From Hetaerina americana (taxonomy: Eukaryota > Arthropoda > Insecta > Odonata > Calopterygidae), in NCBI GenBank assembly GCA_022747635.1, contig JAKTNV010000005.1, positions 39,397,738 to 39,461,737 on the forward strand: 64,000 bases of DNA. Reading direction: 5' to 3'. The notes under the pieces were generated by a model. It ran no database searches. It saw nothing but the letters and a program-made list of their open reading frames with translations, and was not told the origin of the DNA. Of the stretch, positions 47,501 to 59,061 are shown piece after piece. Both the position numbers and the translations under genes were made by a program. How positions within the stretch are numbered: position 1 is the first letter of the stretch; each line of letters starts with the position of its first letter.

Positions 47501-49431
47501 TGATAAATGGGGTGAGAGAAAATGGTAGGTTTCACCTTGAAAGGTACCTACCCAGTGAGGAGAATCAAGTCTTCAAAACTATTGAAAATTATTTGCAACT
47601 CTTACTCGGACAACCAGATGAATAATGCACTATTAAGAAGGGATCGCGGATGGCTATCGGGATGGTGCATCGCCAAGACCAAGATTTTCTCTGAAGAACG
47701 ACGGATATCGCTGGGAACTCCCAAGAGGATAGAGGACTAGAGCATTGCGTGGTGATCAATGATGTCTCGAGAGTCTCATGGAAAAAGCCAACATCGACAT
47801 CCTACTGTAACTGCAATACTGTTCCGGCAATAGAGAAGTGCTGATGCTTACCATATTTCCAAGGTAAAATATGTATGCCATACAATAAGGGTCAAGGTGT
47901 AAGACAATTTTCGATGGTAGAATAGGACTATTCGGAATTACGACCTTCGTAACGATTTTTATACGTAAAGAGGATACTACACGTATTTAGCGCGATTTTT
48001 TTAAATGACATCTACAAAAGCACAATAATTTCGGTCATTGAACGTTGAACTATGCTTTAAATTATAATGGAGGTGGTTTTTACCACAAATTCCATAGGTT
48101 TCAGCCAAAAATAATATCATCAAGGAGGAAGGAAGTGTATAATTTACCAAAGCCTTCGAAATGGAATAACTAAAAAAGTATTGTTGAAACTTGGACATGG
48201 CTAAAAAACACACAAAACAACATTCGACATTAAAACAATACACACTAAATATTCATTGCATTTCGTTACACATTATAATCACCAACAACCCTACCAACGA
48301 TCACCGACATGCTCGACTGCTCTTCGGTTAAGTATATTGAGCATAATGATTTACAAAGGCAAGAATGTGGTTATGTCTAAGAAAATTTCGCTTGTTTTTC
48401 ACTGCGCTACGACTAAAATGAAACATTTCCCTTGACAGAGATAAAAGCCAGTTGATTTTGACTGTCTTTAACTATCACTTAATCGTTAACTCATGTAACT
48501 AATTTGATTAAAAGAACAACATTAAAAAGCAAATTTTTCAGAGGTATATAATTTTACCTTTGGTAATTTAAAAAATCTTTGAAAGGAGGCATATCGCAGG
48601 GATTTTCAAAAAAAAAAAACTGGAGAAAAAGGGGGACTTCAGGGATCAGATTAAATGATGACGCAGGTAATAATAATTTTTACAACATATCAGTCAGATT
48701 GACATTCACTGAAAATGACGTGTCTACATGGTATTCTTCTGAAAACGACGGAAACCCGATTTACTACTAAGCTTCGAGGATCAATGAGAGAGGAATAAAA
48801 GTTCAAAATTCGAAGCGGAGCGTAGGTATGTCAACCCACTCCAGACATTTACTTTCCAACGATCCACACGAAGTTGTTTGAAAACAGAAGATTGATGTCC
48901 GACACGTGACAGTCGGACGCATAACAACTTTTCTCGTGACGAAAAGTAGTTCCTACAAAAAAGTAACGACGGCACGACATTCCAGTTTTCCTTTAATCTC
49001 CCAAAAAAAGCATGTCTAATATATAGAGACGGCATTATTTTCGCAGAAAATTTTGCATTTTGAGAGGTTATTCGTAAAAAAAATTACAAACTACGGCGCC
49101 GTATAAGTACATGAGACTCCACGATTCGCAGGTTCATCAAAAAGTGTACACTACAGGGTACACTACGCAAAGCGAATGTCGAAGTACAGCTATGCGGAAA
49201 GTGCTTTAATTTAATGGAAATAGTACACGTATGAAACGTAATTTCACTTATAATTTAGTTAATAGCGGGAATTACTACAACTGACGCAGCTACGTTGGAG
49301 GTAAAACGGCTAAAAATGCAAACATATTGATTTAGTTAAGAAAAAATATACTTCCACCATGTTCAGCCGTATCTCCCATGCAATAAAGACTCCTCAATGG
49401 AAATGAGTACACAAATCGAATGGGCTAAAAA
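44566..49431. other. no gene recognised
   Basis: 4.9 kb. A GC-richer patch at 46,230-46,720 carries minus ORFs of 106 and 115 codons without known motifs. The rest is AT-rich. No shared repeat noticed. Confidence 0.45.
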
Positions 49432-49445
49432 TATCCTGTAAGGTA

Positions 49446-49628
49446 TCTCAATAGTTTCAGCCTCAACTTTGTGGAAGTTCATTTTAATAAATGAAAAAGA
49501 AACACTTTGTTCCAATCCACCACTTTATTTCAGGTACGACTAGTTACGACAGGTACGACGCCCTCGCGTCGAAACTAGTCGTACCTGAAATAAAGTGGTG
49601 GATTGGAACAAAGTGTTTCTTTTTCCTT
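49446..49628. mobile_element. palindromic element: 53-bp perfect inverted repeat, 14-bp TSD, hammerhead-like skeleton
   Basis: Arms at 49,493-49,545 and 49,573-49,625 are exact complements over 53 bp, around a 27-base loop. The element is flanked by the exact duplication TATCCTGTAAGGTA (49,432-49,445 and 49,629-49,642), which indicates retrotransposition-type insertion. The centre keeps a type I hammerhead skeleton on the plus strand: stem I CAGGTAC (49,550-49,556), stem II GACGC-CCTC-GCGTC (49,557-49,570), GAAA (49,571-49,574), CTAGTC (49,575-49,580) and stem I GTACCTG (49,581-49,587). The CTGATGA core expected between stem I and stem II is missing, so it should not be catalytic. The left flank (CTCAACTTTGTGGAAGTTC) is shared with the 33.2 kb element. 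Confidence 0.85.
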
Positions 49629-49642
49629 TATCCTGTAAGGTA

Positions 49643-50395
49643 ATAAAGACAGTAACGAAAATCCTTTAATTAAGCTAGCTGTATCTTAATCATAACTATC
49701 GCGGAATCTTAGTTACTAAATGCAGGAAAAACAGTGATCCTTGAATTCCTGAAAACCGGAAATACATATTTGAGCGATGCAGACAAATGATGAACCACAG
49801 AAAATCACACTTATACGGACAATATTGGGATCAATATAATACGCGCTGATACTACTTCCTGAGGAATCTCTCGCATTCCATTTTCACGAGAATCGACCAT
49901 CTTTCTCAAAGACTTACTATATAAATAGTTTTTACTTTAAAAAAACAATATATTTACCTTGAAACACGATATTCTTACCCTTGGAAAAAATTATAAAGCC
50001 CCAAAATATTTGTTAACAAATAAAACTGACGCCCACGGTATGGATACTCGTATTAGCCATACTTAGTTCGCACGGCGATGGTGAAAGCATATCCAGGCTT
50101 ACGCGAATATTTAAAATTAATCCCATTCCCGATGAATGGCAAGGAATTTCAAGGAGTTCCACCACTACTCGAAGCGCTCCCTGTTCAAATCGTGGTTCAA
50201 ATTCACATCCTATGGGCATCTAAATTCGCATCCCGGAAATTGTGAATAACATAGGGAAAGGAATCACGCTCTACAACTCCCTTAGTAGCTTTTAGTATTT
50301 CATACACCGTTTTCAGCCGAGTAGGATGCGAGCCTCTTAAACTATACGCGAAACTCACACTCCGACTAGGTATAACGTGCGCGTTTCCTTACAAT
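49643..50395. other. no gene recognised
   Basis: AT-rich, no ORF of note, no repeat noticed. Confidence 0.4.
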
Positions 50396-50650
50396 AGACA
50401 ATCCTCAGCAAACCACCACTTGAGTGTGTGGCAGGGTCAGATACACACAGGTCACACATGTCAGGTACACGTGGGACTACTTTTGACCCATAATACTTTT
50501 CCTCACTTACGCATTTGGACAAGATAATTTCTAATTTTTTATCGTTCGCGGGAAAAATTCCATCTTAAATTTATCGTTCTACATTTAATCTCTATGATTT
50601 TACTAACATGATCTCTCCTGCCGTAATTCAACGGGGCTAAAAATACATTT
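50396..50650 (-). mobile_element. CR1/Jockey-like non-LTR retrotransposon, 3' end
   Basis: On the complement: the CTCAGCAAACCACCACTTG and GTGTGTGGCAGGG block, a GACCCATAATACTTTTCC stretch, TCCATCTTAAATTTATC (KMS-F region) and ATGATCTCTCCTGCCG. It lines up closely with 62,586-62,823. A small local expansion (ACACACAGG, TCACACATG, TCAGGTACACG) sits where the other copies read TGATTTAGTCACC. Confidence 0.83.
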
Positions 50651-52241
50651 TCAACAGCATCGCGAAAGAGCACTTTTTTAAAGCATCTTCATTGGTCTAG
50701 GCGCATCTAACTTCCGCAGGAATCGACGGTCTTAGTTAGAAATCTTAATTATAGCGACTTTCAATTCTTAATCAAGCAATAACTACGATGAAAGTTGCTT
50801 CTCATACAACAATTAATCGAGCGCACGTTCCATGGGGGACACCATTTTCAAAGCATGCTTTTCTCAATTATAAGAAAAAACTTTTCTCACTTCCACGCCA
50901 TTCATCGCCAGCCGGTAGCAGCGGCGGTTATCGAATGGGCAAGGGAAGAGGAGAGAGAAACGCAGTGCTACAGCTACGTATGCTGTGCATCAATCCGTAT
51001 AGTTCATTCGCCACGGCATTAGTGAGGATAGTCCGGAAATGTGTTGGAACGCCACGTCACGCAGTCCGAACACATCGCTCTGGAACCCCTTTCTTCCTTG
51101 TTGTTCACCGAAAATACCGAAACTCTTCCGAGTTTTCCAGTCCGAAAATATTACCAGAGTTTATATTATTCCAGGCACCTTGGCCACTCTTTCACTACTA
51201 TACGGTTATACTGATGTTCTTAGCCTCCCGATTGGAAGTCATTCGCAAATTATGGAGCAGTACATCCTTAAAGAATCTTCCAACAAGTAATAAACCAATG
51301 CACGATTTTGGCGAGCCCCTTTGAGACGCAGTTCCAGTGCACAACGCCTTCCTTTCATGTTCCGCAATTTCGCACTCCCACCCCACCCTCTCCAGTTTCC
51401 CCTCTTGTGAGAAGCTATCGGAAAACCATTATCTCGGGTTCCTTCTTTTTTTACGCGAGGCCGCCGCAACCGCAATCTTTTTCGTCATGGTGACTGGAAG
51501 AGACGGACTTTTCATTATCGCGGGGCATCCTTCTTCCTTGGGGAGGCGCGCCATATTGCGAAACTGCTCTGCGGTTGAGAAACGACCCGCGGAGCGAACC
51601 CGAATTTTTCCATACATCGGTCTGGGGATGAGGAATACGTTAAGAGACGCGACACTGCCGCTACTGATCCGTCAAAGTCCTAAGTCGGAAATGACAATGA
51701 GTCTGGGGATAGAAACCGTGACGCGAGACGTTTGGACAGATAGAGGTTCGAGTGAATTAACCGTCCGGAAATGAAATGCCGCTTCGGTGAAATCCATCTT
51801 TAAGCAATTCTCTGGGAAGGATAGGACATTTTACAAAGCGTACTCCAATAGATCAAGTTACTTCCCATTGTTTGTATACACAGACATCCACCATAATCAC
51901 TATTTCCTCCAAAGGATATAGTTAACGTGGGTCTTCAGACAGCGATTTTCATCTAATGGCTGGTGCATTCTCAATGCACAATAACAAAATAGTCGTTTCC
52001 ACATAACGACACAAGAAAACTGCCCTGCGCAGGATTTTCAGTTCTTTACGCTTAGGTGCGAGGACCACTGAGGATTCAGTGGCATCCAAACACAAAAACA
52101 ACGAATGAAATAAATAAACAACACCAATTTGGGCTAGAAAGAAACAATTTCTTCGAGCTATCGGAAATTTCGTAATTTTAAAACTACAATTTTCGTGAGA
52201 CCGCAGCCACAATCTTAAATGTATCCTTTCCGTCAGGGAAC
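50651..52241. other. no gene recognised
   Basis: ORFs of 178 codons (50,788-51,324 plus) and 145 codons (51,337-51,774 plus) lie in a GC-richer patch. Neither shows a domain, and other frames are comparably open. A host exon cannot be excluded here, but nothing supports one. Confidence 0.4.
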
Positions 52242-52253
52242 GTTAAAATAGAT

Positions 52254-52396
52254 TTGTTGTCTCAGGCGTAACTTAATGGAATTTGCATAACATATTGAAA
52301 TGTAATGAAATAATTGACTGTAATTCCACACACTTTGTAATTCCACACAAAAGTGTGTGGAATTACAAAGTCAATTATTTCATTACATTTCAATAT
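52254..52396. mobile_element. palindromic insertion with 12-bp direct repeats
   Basis: GTTAAAATAGAT is present at 52,242-52,253 and 52,397-52,408, bounding a 143-bp insert. Most of the insert is a near-perfect hairpin (52,288-52,400): TAACATATTGAAATG, TAATGAAATAATTGACT and GTAATTCCACAC pair with their complements on the right around an AAAA loop. The left arm alone contains an extra copy of GTAATTCCACACACT, as if replication had switched template. No hammerhead core is visible. Confidence 0.75.
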
Positions 52397-52408
52397 GTTA
52401 AAATAGAT

Positions 52409-55400
52409 GTTTTAGAAAATAATGTACACTATCGTAGAGATGAGAAATAATAATTTAAAAATCACTGAAAATTTTATTATTAATAATATGCCAACATTAC
52501 TTCACCGCGGCCAGAAAAGCTTTTTTCTTTCTAGCCATAACGCCAACCGGTGTTTACATAAGCATCAGTGACTCCGAAGAGCCTGGATTTATCCTCTTCA
52601 GAGCGCAAAGTCTTCAAGGTCCCCACTTCATCGATTATTGCACAGCAACGCTACTTTCAATCCATTAACCGCATATTATACCCTCTCATGATGAAACAAG
52701 AATCCAATTCAGACGTCCGATGTAAATTACTCGCGCCAACAAGAGCCCAAGTTAATGTTAATCAAGAAACATGGCAGACAGACCATTTTGTCCCTACGTC
52801 GGCTGCAATGAATAAAGACCCGGATATTTTCATAACCACGATTTCTGTGGAATGACGAAATAAAACGATTACGCAACAAACTTAGGGAGTACACAAAAAA
52901 TGAAATTAACCTCAAGGGCTGCATTCATTCCATCATTACGCGTAGCGTGGTAATGACCATGGCTGGGTCACTTTTGCCACGTGAACTATTATTACTTCAT
53001 GGCACTTCCAATAGATGCAAATCTTTAAGTATTAAAAATTAAATGCCTTGAATTTTAACAGCTTGCAATTAACTCGTAATTTATTCGCAGTAATCACGAA
53101 TCTGAACATTATGCAGACGTTACTGACACAAACACAGTAGTTACCGCACAAAAATTTCCTTCAGACAGAGACAAATGCAATTTTAGTAGTCATCATCGCT
53201 TAGGTTGTCCGCTTCACTCGGGAAGAAATTTGCAAACCTGTCACGAACTACTGCAATATCACACCACTTCTCTTTCTCAACGGCGCGAAGTTGCGATTCT
53301 CGTATTCGCAAGGTTCATCCCGTCATAGATACCAACACAGCACGTTACACAACTGTATTGTGGAAATTCAGATTTAAACAATAACCTGGTGGCAGAAGTT
53401 TTGCCTGAAGTTTGCGAAGATCATCATGACTTACAATAACAATTTTATCGCATGAGCTTAGGCACTGTAGAGATCTTTATCTTACTGAAAGAACACAAAA
53501 ACTTGGAGATATGCGGGTTCCTATCAGTATCGTGGGTCCCCAAAAAAACTGTCATGTTTACGTTCCAGACGGTTTAAAGAGTCTTATTCAAAGCACCTAA
53601 ACAAAGTCACTTTCAGAAAGTCGTCGCACTGACAATGCGATTCGAAAAAAATACAACCCTAACGATGCCCTGAACAATGTAATCCAATCCTAAAACATAA
53701 GACTAATGTTCACATTAAATATTAAATTTCACAGACTTCAACAAAACAATACTGGCTAAATGAAGCGAGCATGATATCGTAGAGACTATTAAAAAAAAGA
53801 TTAATTTTTATTGAAATTTTGTTAACAAAAAATATTGTTTTGGTGAATTAAAAAAGCAGATATCACATAATTTTTAATTAAAGATATGAAAAGCAACATC
53901 CTTATCAGTGATATGATAATCTTCAGTGTTCATTCGTTATTCGTTCATGTTACATCACTGGAATACAAAATCAATTCAACATTATCGCACGGTTGCGACT
54001 AGTAGCCAAAAGGTACTCTATATAAATTCCTAAAAAACTGTGCCGACATAATACTATTTTATTCTACGCTTAAAGTTACTGTTGCGTCATTTCCCGCTGT
54101 CTCTTTAGAATTTAATCACTAAGAGCTGCGCTTCAGCGGTACGCTTTGTAAAAACCCGCGAAAAATGGAATAATTTAACCCACTGTGCTTATGTAATCTG
54201 CGTAAAGCAATTGACTCAAGTGCGCATCACAACACCGACTGAAACTTTCGCAACCGATGTATCCGTGACGTCTTCAAGAACCCATCCTTATCGAAGGTCT
54301 TAAACCATCAGTCGCCTAGAGCTTTCCCGTATTTTTAGCCCCTTCTCTTCGAAATAACATCAACCCTGAAGTGGAAACCAAAACCCAACCTGATAACGGA
54401 TCGCATATCTTTATATTTATGTCGGTCAATTTTTCAGCATGACCCACACGAAAATATGGTGGTGTTGGGGGGGTGGGGAAGGTCTGAGGAGGAATGGAAG
54501 TAAGCGGGACAGGGCATCCTCGTCTTTACGCGATTTGCGTCCGTGCCGGTTTGCGTCCGTGCCGGTGTCACTCAAACACGTGCTCGGTGTCAAGCGTGAC
54601 TGCTTTGCTCCGAGTCTCCCGGAGTCGCGCACCGAAGTGCCCAAGTGTTTTCTTTCTTTTTTTTTTTTGAAGCCCGGAATTCGAAATTTCACGAGGTCTC
54701 TCGTAAGATGAATGGCACGTGCGGTATGGCATATCTTTTTTCAATAGATCTCACGCACTAAAAAATTATACCACGGGGGTCCAAGAATGACCGAAATTTG
54801 TAAAAAAAATAAGACGCGGTCCGCCTTCAGTTTTCTCCGAAAACCTTCAAAAATCAAACCGATTCAGGGCCTCATTTGGAGGATAGACGTGGAATTAAAA
54901 AGGTTACGATCGTAAGAAATAGTCTTCTGTCTCCAGTTGATCTTCATCTCGGTGATTACTTTCGAAAATTTTTTTTCGCAATTTTCACAACGAATGTGGC
55001 GGACGCAATCTCGGTCTCACTTTTACCTTAAGTGGTAAAACGATAGATTTAGTCGCGGACTGCAGCAAATCGCTTCTTATTGACGGTTGTCAAACTATGT
55101 GCGTTGAAACGGAATCCCAAGCGTACTGAAGGCATCGAGAAAATTAATAAATTAAAATGTGAAACGCATTCCACGAAATATTACTTAAATTTCGCATCCA
55201 CGTCTAGTCATTGGAATGAAGATGTGCAGAGCTCGTTGGTACCACAAAGCCCTTCCATCTCGCCCGAAGGCACCAACATGCAGCGGCAGAGAGAAGGCCC
55301 CTACTTTCCATCCCAATCTCATCGAAAGGCTCCGCGAAAAGTCGCCGGGACCCTGTAGGCTATCTTAGCGTGCTTTTTTTTGTTAATATCTTTCTCTTCT

Positions 55401-55905
55401 TGGTGAGAAAAGCACGTTCAGATTAAGTTCTCTTTTGCCCAAGGAGAAGAGCTATCGTGTCTCTTTGTGTCTCTGTATCGAAGGCCCTTGCATCGTTCCG
55501 TTTACAACGTTGGAACAATCCAGTAGATTCTGGTCATTTTCTGGAGACGAGATAGTTAAAACCAAAATAGTCTTTCTACTACTTTCTACTTGATCTAATG
55601 AGTATTATAATATCTATCACTATATGTGCGGTAATGATATTTTAAGGATAACAATCGCTGTTACACGTTCTTTTCACTGGTTTGTCCAAATTGTCAACAT
55701 TTTCACCGATTTTCTCGTTAATAAAGGCACTTTCACCACGTTCTATATGCTTCCTTATGCCGGAGAAAAAGGGTATGTATCGAATTAGTTTTCGTCGCTA
55801 AATTGTGTGGGAATGGCTTCAGAAGGAGTAGAGTAATTATTCACTTGAAAAGAATGGTACATGAAACGACAGTATCTAACGCGACAGTATATAACGCGAA
55901 AAAAA
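52409..55905. other. no gene recognised; small tandem repeat
   Basis: A 16-base unit, TTGCGTCCGTGCCGGT, is repeated twice at about 54,534-54,565. AAAGTTACTGTTGCG at 54,072-54,086 is shared with 9.5 kb. A G-rich run lies at 54,468-54,482. ORFs up to 95 codons, with no motif. Confidence 0.45.
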
Positions 55906-56024
55906 ATCTTCATTGTAATACTACCGGTTACGACGCATAGGCGACATCATCAGGTTTGATACCTGATGCCTACCCTATGCGTCGAAATCAGTAGTATTAT
56001 AATAAATTTTTTGTGTGAGAAAAA
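55906..56024. mobile_element. palindromic element with degenerate hammerhead-like modules
   Basis: The arms pair around TTTGAT near 55,955-55,960. Minus strand (55,953-55,915): CTGATGA, T, GTCGC-CTAT-GCGTC, GTAA (for GAAA), CCGGTA, GTATTAC. Plus strand (55,958-55,998): GATAC, CTGATG, a disturbed stem II region, GCGTC, GAAA, TCAGTA, GTATT. It is the same layout as at 33.2 and 49.5 kb, but each strand has lost at least one essential position. A short tandem repeat (GACAGTAT, TAACGCG) lies just left at 55,868-55,898. No target-site duplication was found. Confidence 0.65.
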
Positions 56025-56733
56025 AGACCAAGTTTATCTATTCGGTGATCATAAATTTTCATAAGGTAGAGCCTCAAACCATCAAATTCAATTAAACACA
56101 ATTTTACTTTCGGGGCAGCTATTTCCCCGATGCCGCAGATTTCGGTTTCTGTCCGAAGGCGTGACAGTGAACCAGCATAACCCCCCTCCCCTTCCGCCAA
56201 CACATCCACCGAATAACGCAGAGCGAGAGATAGCTTCTTCAGAATCTCTCTCGCTTGACGACAGGATCAACTCTGCGTGATGCGATTAATTTTTATGCAC
56301 GACGCTCGTGAAAAAATTACCATTTACATTGCTCAGAGGAGGTTTTATGGGGGGAGTTGAGGGTAAAGGTGGCGGGAGAGAGCGCGACGAAGGACGATAA
56401 TCCATTGACCCAACCGAAAATGTCCTCAAAGTCGGTGTCGAAATATCGTGCGACACGTTTAGAAAATGACAAGTTGTTTTAGTAATTTGGCTTACATCTT
56501 CCCATGTAGGACCGTGTCTTCAAGGTTTACATATACCTCAAGGTTACCTACCTATATTCATCAGACTGGAGAGAGTGAGCGTAAGAGTGAAGGAACATCT
56601 AAAGTCCTTTTAATATTGTGACAATGAGTCGTCATTCAATAAACATTAAATTTAGAAGCCCCATTCATCAAATTTCAATTGTTTAAGATAAATTGGCGCA
56701 AATTTATCTTATAGTTTTTAAATTTTAACGTAT
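56025..56733. other. no gene recognised
   Basis: Mixed composition. Minus ORFs of 60-70 codons without motifs. No repeat noticed. Confidence 0.4.
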
Positions 56734-56742
56734 ATTCTAAAA

Positions 56743-57027
56743 CAAAAGGACACGGTTATCTAGGTATAGAGCGTTGGACTACTGACCAGATATTACGGGT
56801 TCGATTCCCGGGCAAGTTGTTCTGGGCACCCTCAGCTTTACCCAAGCTGTGTGATTTTTCGGGTACCATATCTTCCTGGGGAACCATAACCGGCACAGGG
56901 AAAGGAACTGGCCCCCTACATTGATGTGTGAATTTCACGTCACACGTCATCGGGCTTAGTATTGGGTGAAATCTACCATCACCTATCAAACTGACCTTGA
57001 GGTTGATTACAGTGTTTATAGTTTTTC
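56743..57027 (+). mobile_element. SINE-1 (tRNA-derived), near full length with TSD
   Basis: The head ends in the A-box-type GGTATAGAGCGTTGG and the B box GGTTCGATTCC (56,798-56,808). The body is CTGGGCACCCTCAGC, GGTACCATATCTTCC, GAACCATAACCGGCACAGGG and GGGCTTAGTATTGGGTG, and the 3' end is TTGAGGTTGATTACAG. ATTCTAAAA at 56,734-56,742 and 57,028-57,036 is a 9-bp target-site duplication. The first few head bases look degraded. Confidence 0.92.
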
Positions 57028-57036
57028 ATTCTAAAA

Positions 57037-58732
57037 TACTGGGTTCCAATTTGATAAATGGATTCGTTCATTTGAATCCATCTCTGTTAACCGTTCAACA
57101 CCCATATTCCTCCCCCTTTCCTTCTGCGGACTTGACCAGACGTTTCTCCTGGCCGCGGTTTTTCACCTCTGAAAGCGTCCCCATCCCTAAATTCTCCCCT
57201 TTCCCAAAGCCTCTTCCCACCACGTATTCAGTAGGCTTATATAAGACCTACGCCGATCAGAAAGGTGTGAAAACCTTCTGAAAATGAAGTGTTTGCTCTT
57301 TGAGGCCGGTCGAGGTATTGTGTGGAATATTACAAAGTAATTTCTTTCCAACTTGTCACAGTTCCAAAAAGTGAATTCAGCGACATTTTTTATCTAAAGA
57401 TATCTCCAGACCCAAATAGACCAATATCGAAAATGTATTTTTAATGTATTATATTTATCTCCACTGACTTGAATCGTTATCAGAAGCGGCATGGATTGGA
57501 TAGTTATATCTGGGGGAGAAAATTTATAAATATTCTTTCCATTATATATATCCCAATTAAATTTTTTACCGTCAATCAAGCTATTTAAAATATACACATT
57601 CAGGAGAGGAAAATGTTCACGTAACTAGGACGTTTACCACAGTATCATTTATTTTTTAATAGGAGAACATTACATCGGAATGGAAAAAAATAAGTCTTCC
57701 TTAATCCCAAATAACGTGAAAGTATTCCCAAACGAATTATGACCAACTAGTAATTATGATTGACGGATAAAAAAAGCTCCAAAGCGCATTGAATTTCCTC
57801 TCAACGTTTAAATACAAGAAATGAAATTTTCATTGAAAAAAAATTCCGATGCATTATAACATGAAATCATTCCCCTTCCAAATACTCGAACGAAGCCACG
57901 TTTTTATCGTTACGCTGTAAAACAGAAATAATCTCAAGAGGTTTACTACGCTAGCAGCCGCAGATAAAGCTCCCCATTATATTTCGCTTCGTTCACTGCA
58001 CAGGCCTTCAGAAACTTGCTCACGTTATGAAGCAAAACGCCCTTTGTGATGGCGGACAAAAATCATTAATACACCTTAAGACTGAAATAATAATAGGGAA
58101 CATTTACTGGCGTGCAAGAGTCAACTTCAAGGAAACACGTGTCGGTTTAGATACCGTTAGATAGATTCCGTTAAGATACGCTCAATCCAATGCCAAATCT
58201 CGCGTAAAATAATTATTTCTTCGGCAAGACCTCATATTTTAGTATAAATGTAGATACGACGATAGAGAGCGAGAGGAGGAATTCAATGCAACACATTTGC
58301 ATTCGTGGGAAATCTAATGCACACCATTTAATACCTGACATGCAAATGACGGGAGGCATTGTGTGAAAAAGGGTTGGGCACATTGAATTTTCCAAAAATG
58401 TCCAACTCTTCCACGGGCATTCTAATTTGCAATACTTCATGTTATGTCTAAATTGCATAACATATGCTTCAATACGAGAAAAACACTGCCACTGAATATG
58501 CATAGGATAATTCCAACTCTCACCTAAAAAAACGAATGAAATCAGTCAATAAATTGAAAAGACACATGCTGTTTTAATTCAACTCATACCCATGAGCGTA
58601 CGTTTATAGAACACAATTTATTACGTGTATGAAACAACTTTGTACGCCTATTATAATAAATGAAATTCTGTCAAAAACTTGCACGTTTCGATTATCAGTA
58701 GAGAAGAGCAATCGCGCAGGGAATGAAATTTA
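57037..58732. other. no gene recognised
   Basis: AT-rich. ORFs under 100 codons, with no repeat or motif noticed. Confidence 0.4.
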
Positions 58733-58745
58733 ACTTCAATTTAAG

Positions 58746-59048
58746 CGGGGATCGAGATGGTGCGGGGACTAACGTACTGGCTTCCCACCCTGAGGGCCCG
58801 GGTTCAAATCCCGGCTATGTTGAATATTTTTCAGAGGTATCTCGATCCCTACTTGAGGTGCTTTGTGGAGGGTACTTGGACGGAGTGAGTACGCCGTCCG
58901 TCGGATGAGACGTTAAGCTACGGACCCCTTGGCGCCTTTCGACAAAAGTAAGCTAATGCCGACGCCGGGTTTCTCTCCACCCTTCATCCTTTCCAGTCCA
59001 TCCCTAATGGCGCACATAACCCTGTAGCTGTCCCCCCTAAATACCACT
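58746..59048 (+). mobile_element. SINE-2 (tRNA-derived), full length with 13-bp TSD
   Basis: A 303-bp element with a tRNA-like head (GATGGTGCGGGGACTAACG as the A-box region, GGGTTCAAATCCCGG as the B box at about 58,799-58,814). The body is AGGTATCTCGATCCC, TACTTGAGGTGC, CCGTCCGTCGGATGAGACG, CCCCTTGGCGCC and TAATGCCGACGCCGGG. It is bounded by the exact duplication ACTTCAATTTAAG (58,733-58,745 and 59,049-59,061). Unrelated in sequence to SINE-1. The clean duplication and intact B box suggest a relatively young insertion. Partner LINE unknown. Confidence 0.93.
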
Positions 59049-59061
59049 ACTTCAATTTAAG

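Noticed and set aside
50788..51324. 178-codon plus ORF
   Set aside because: No domain, signal or repeat recognised and no splice evidence; kept only as a note in the gap entry.
58750..58820. Possible tRNA gene
   Set aside because: It is the head of SINE-2 with a TSD around the whole 303-bp element.
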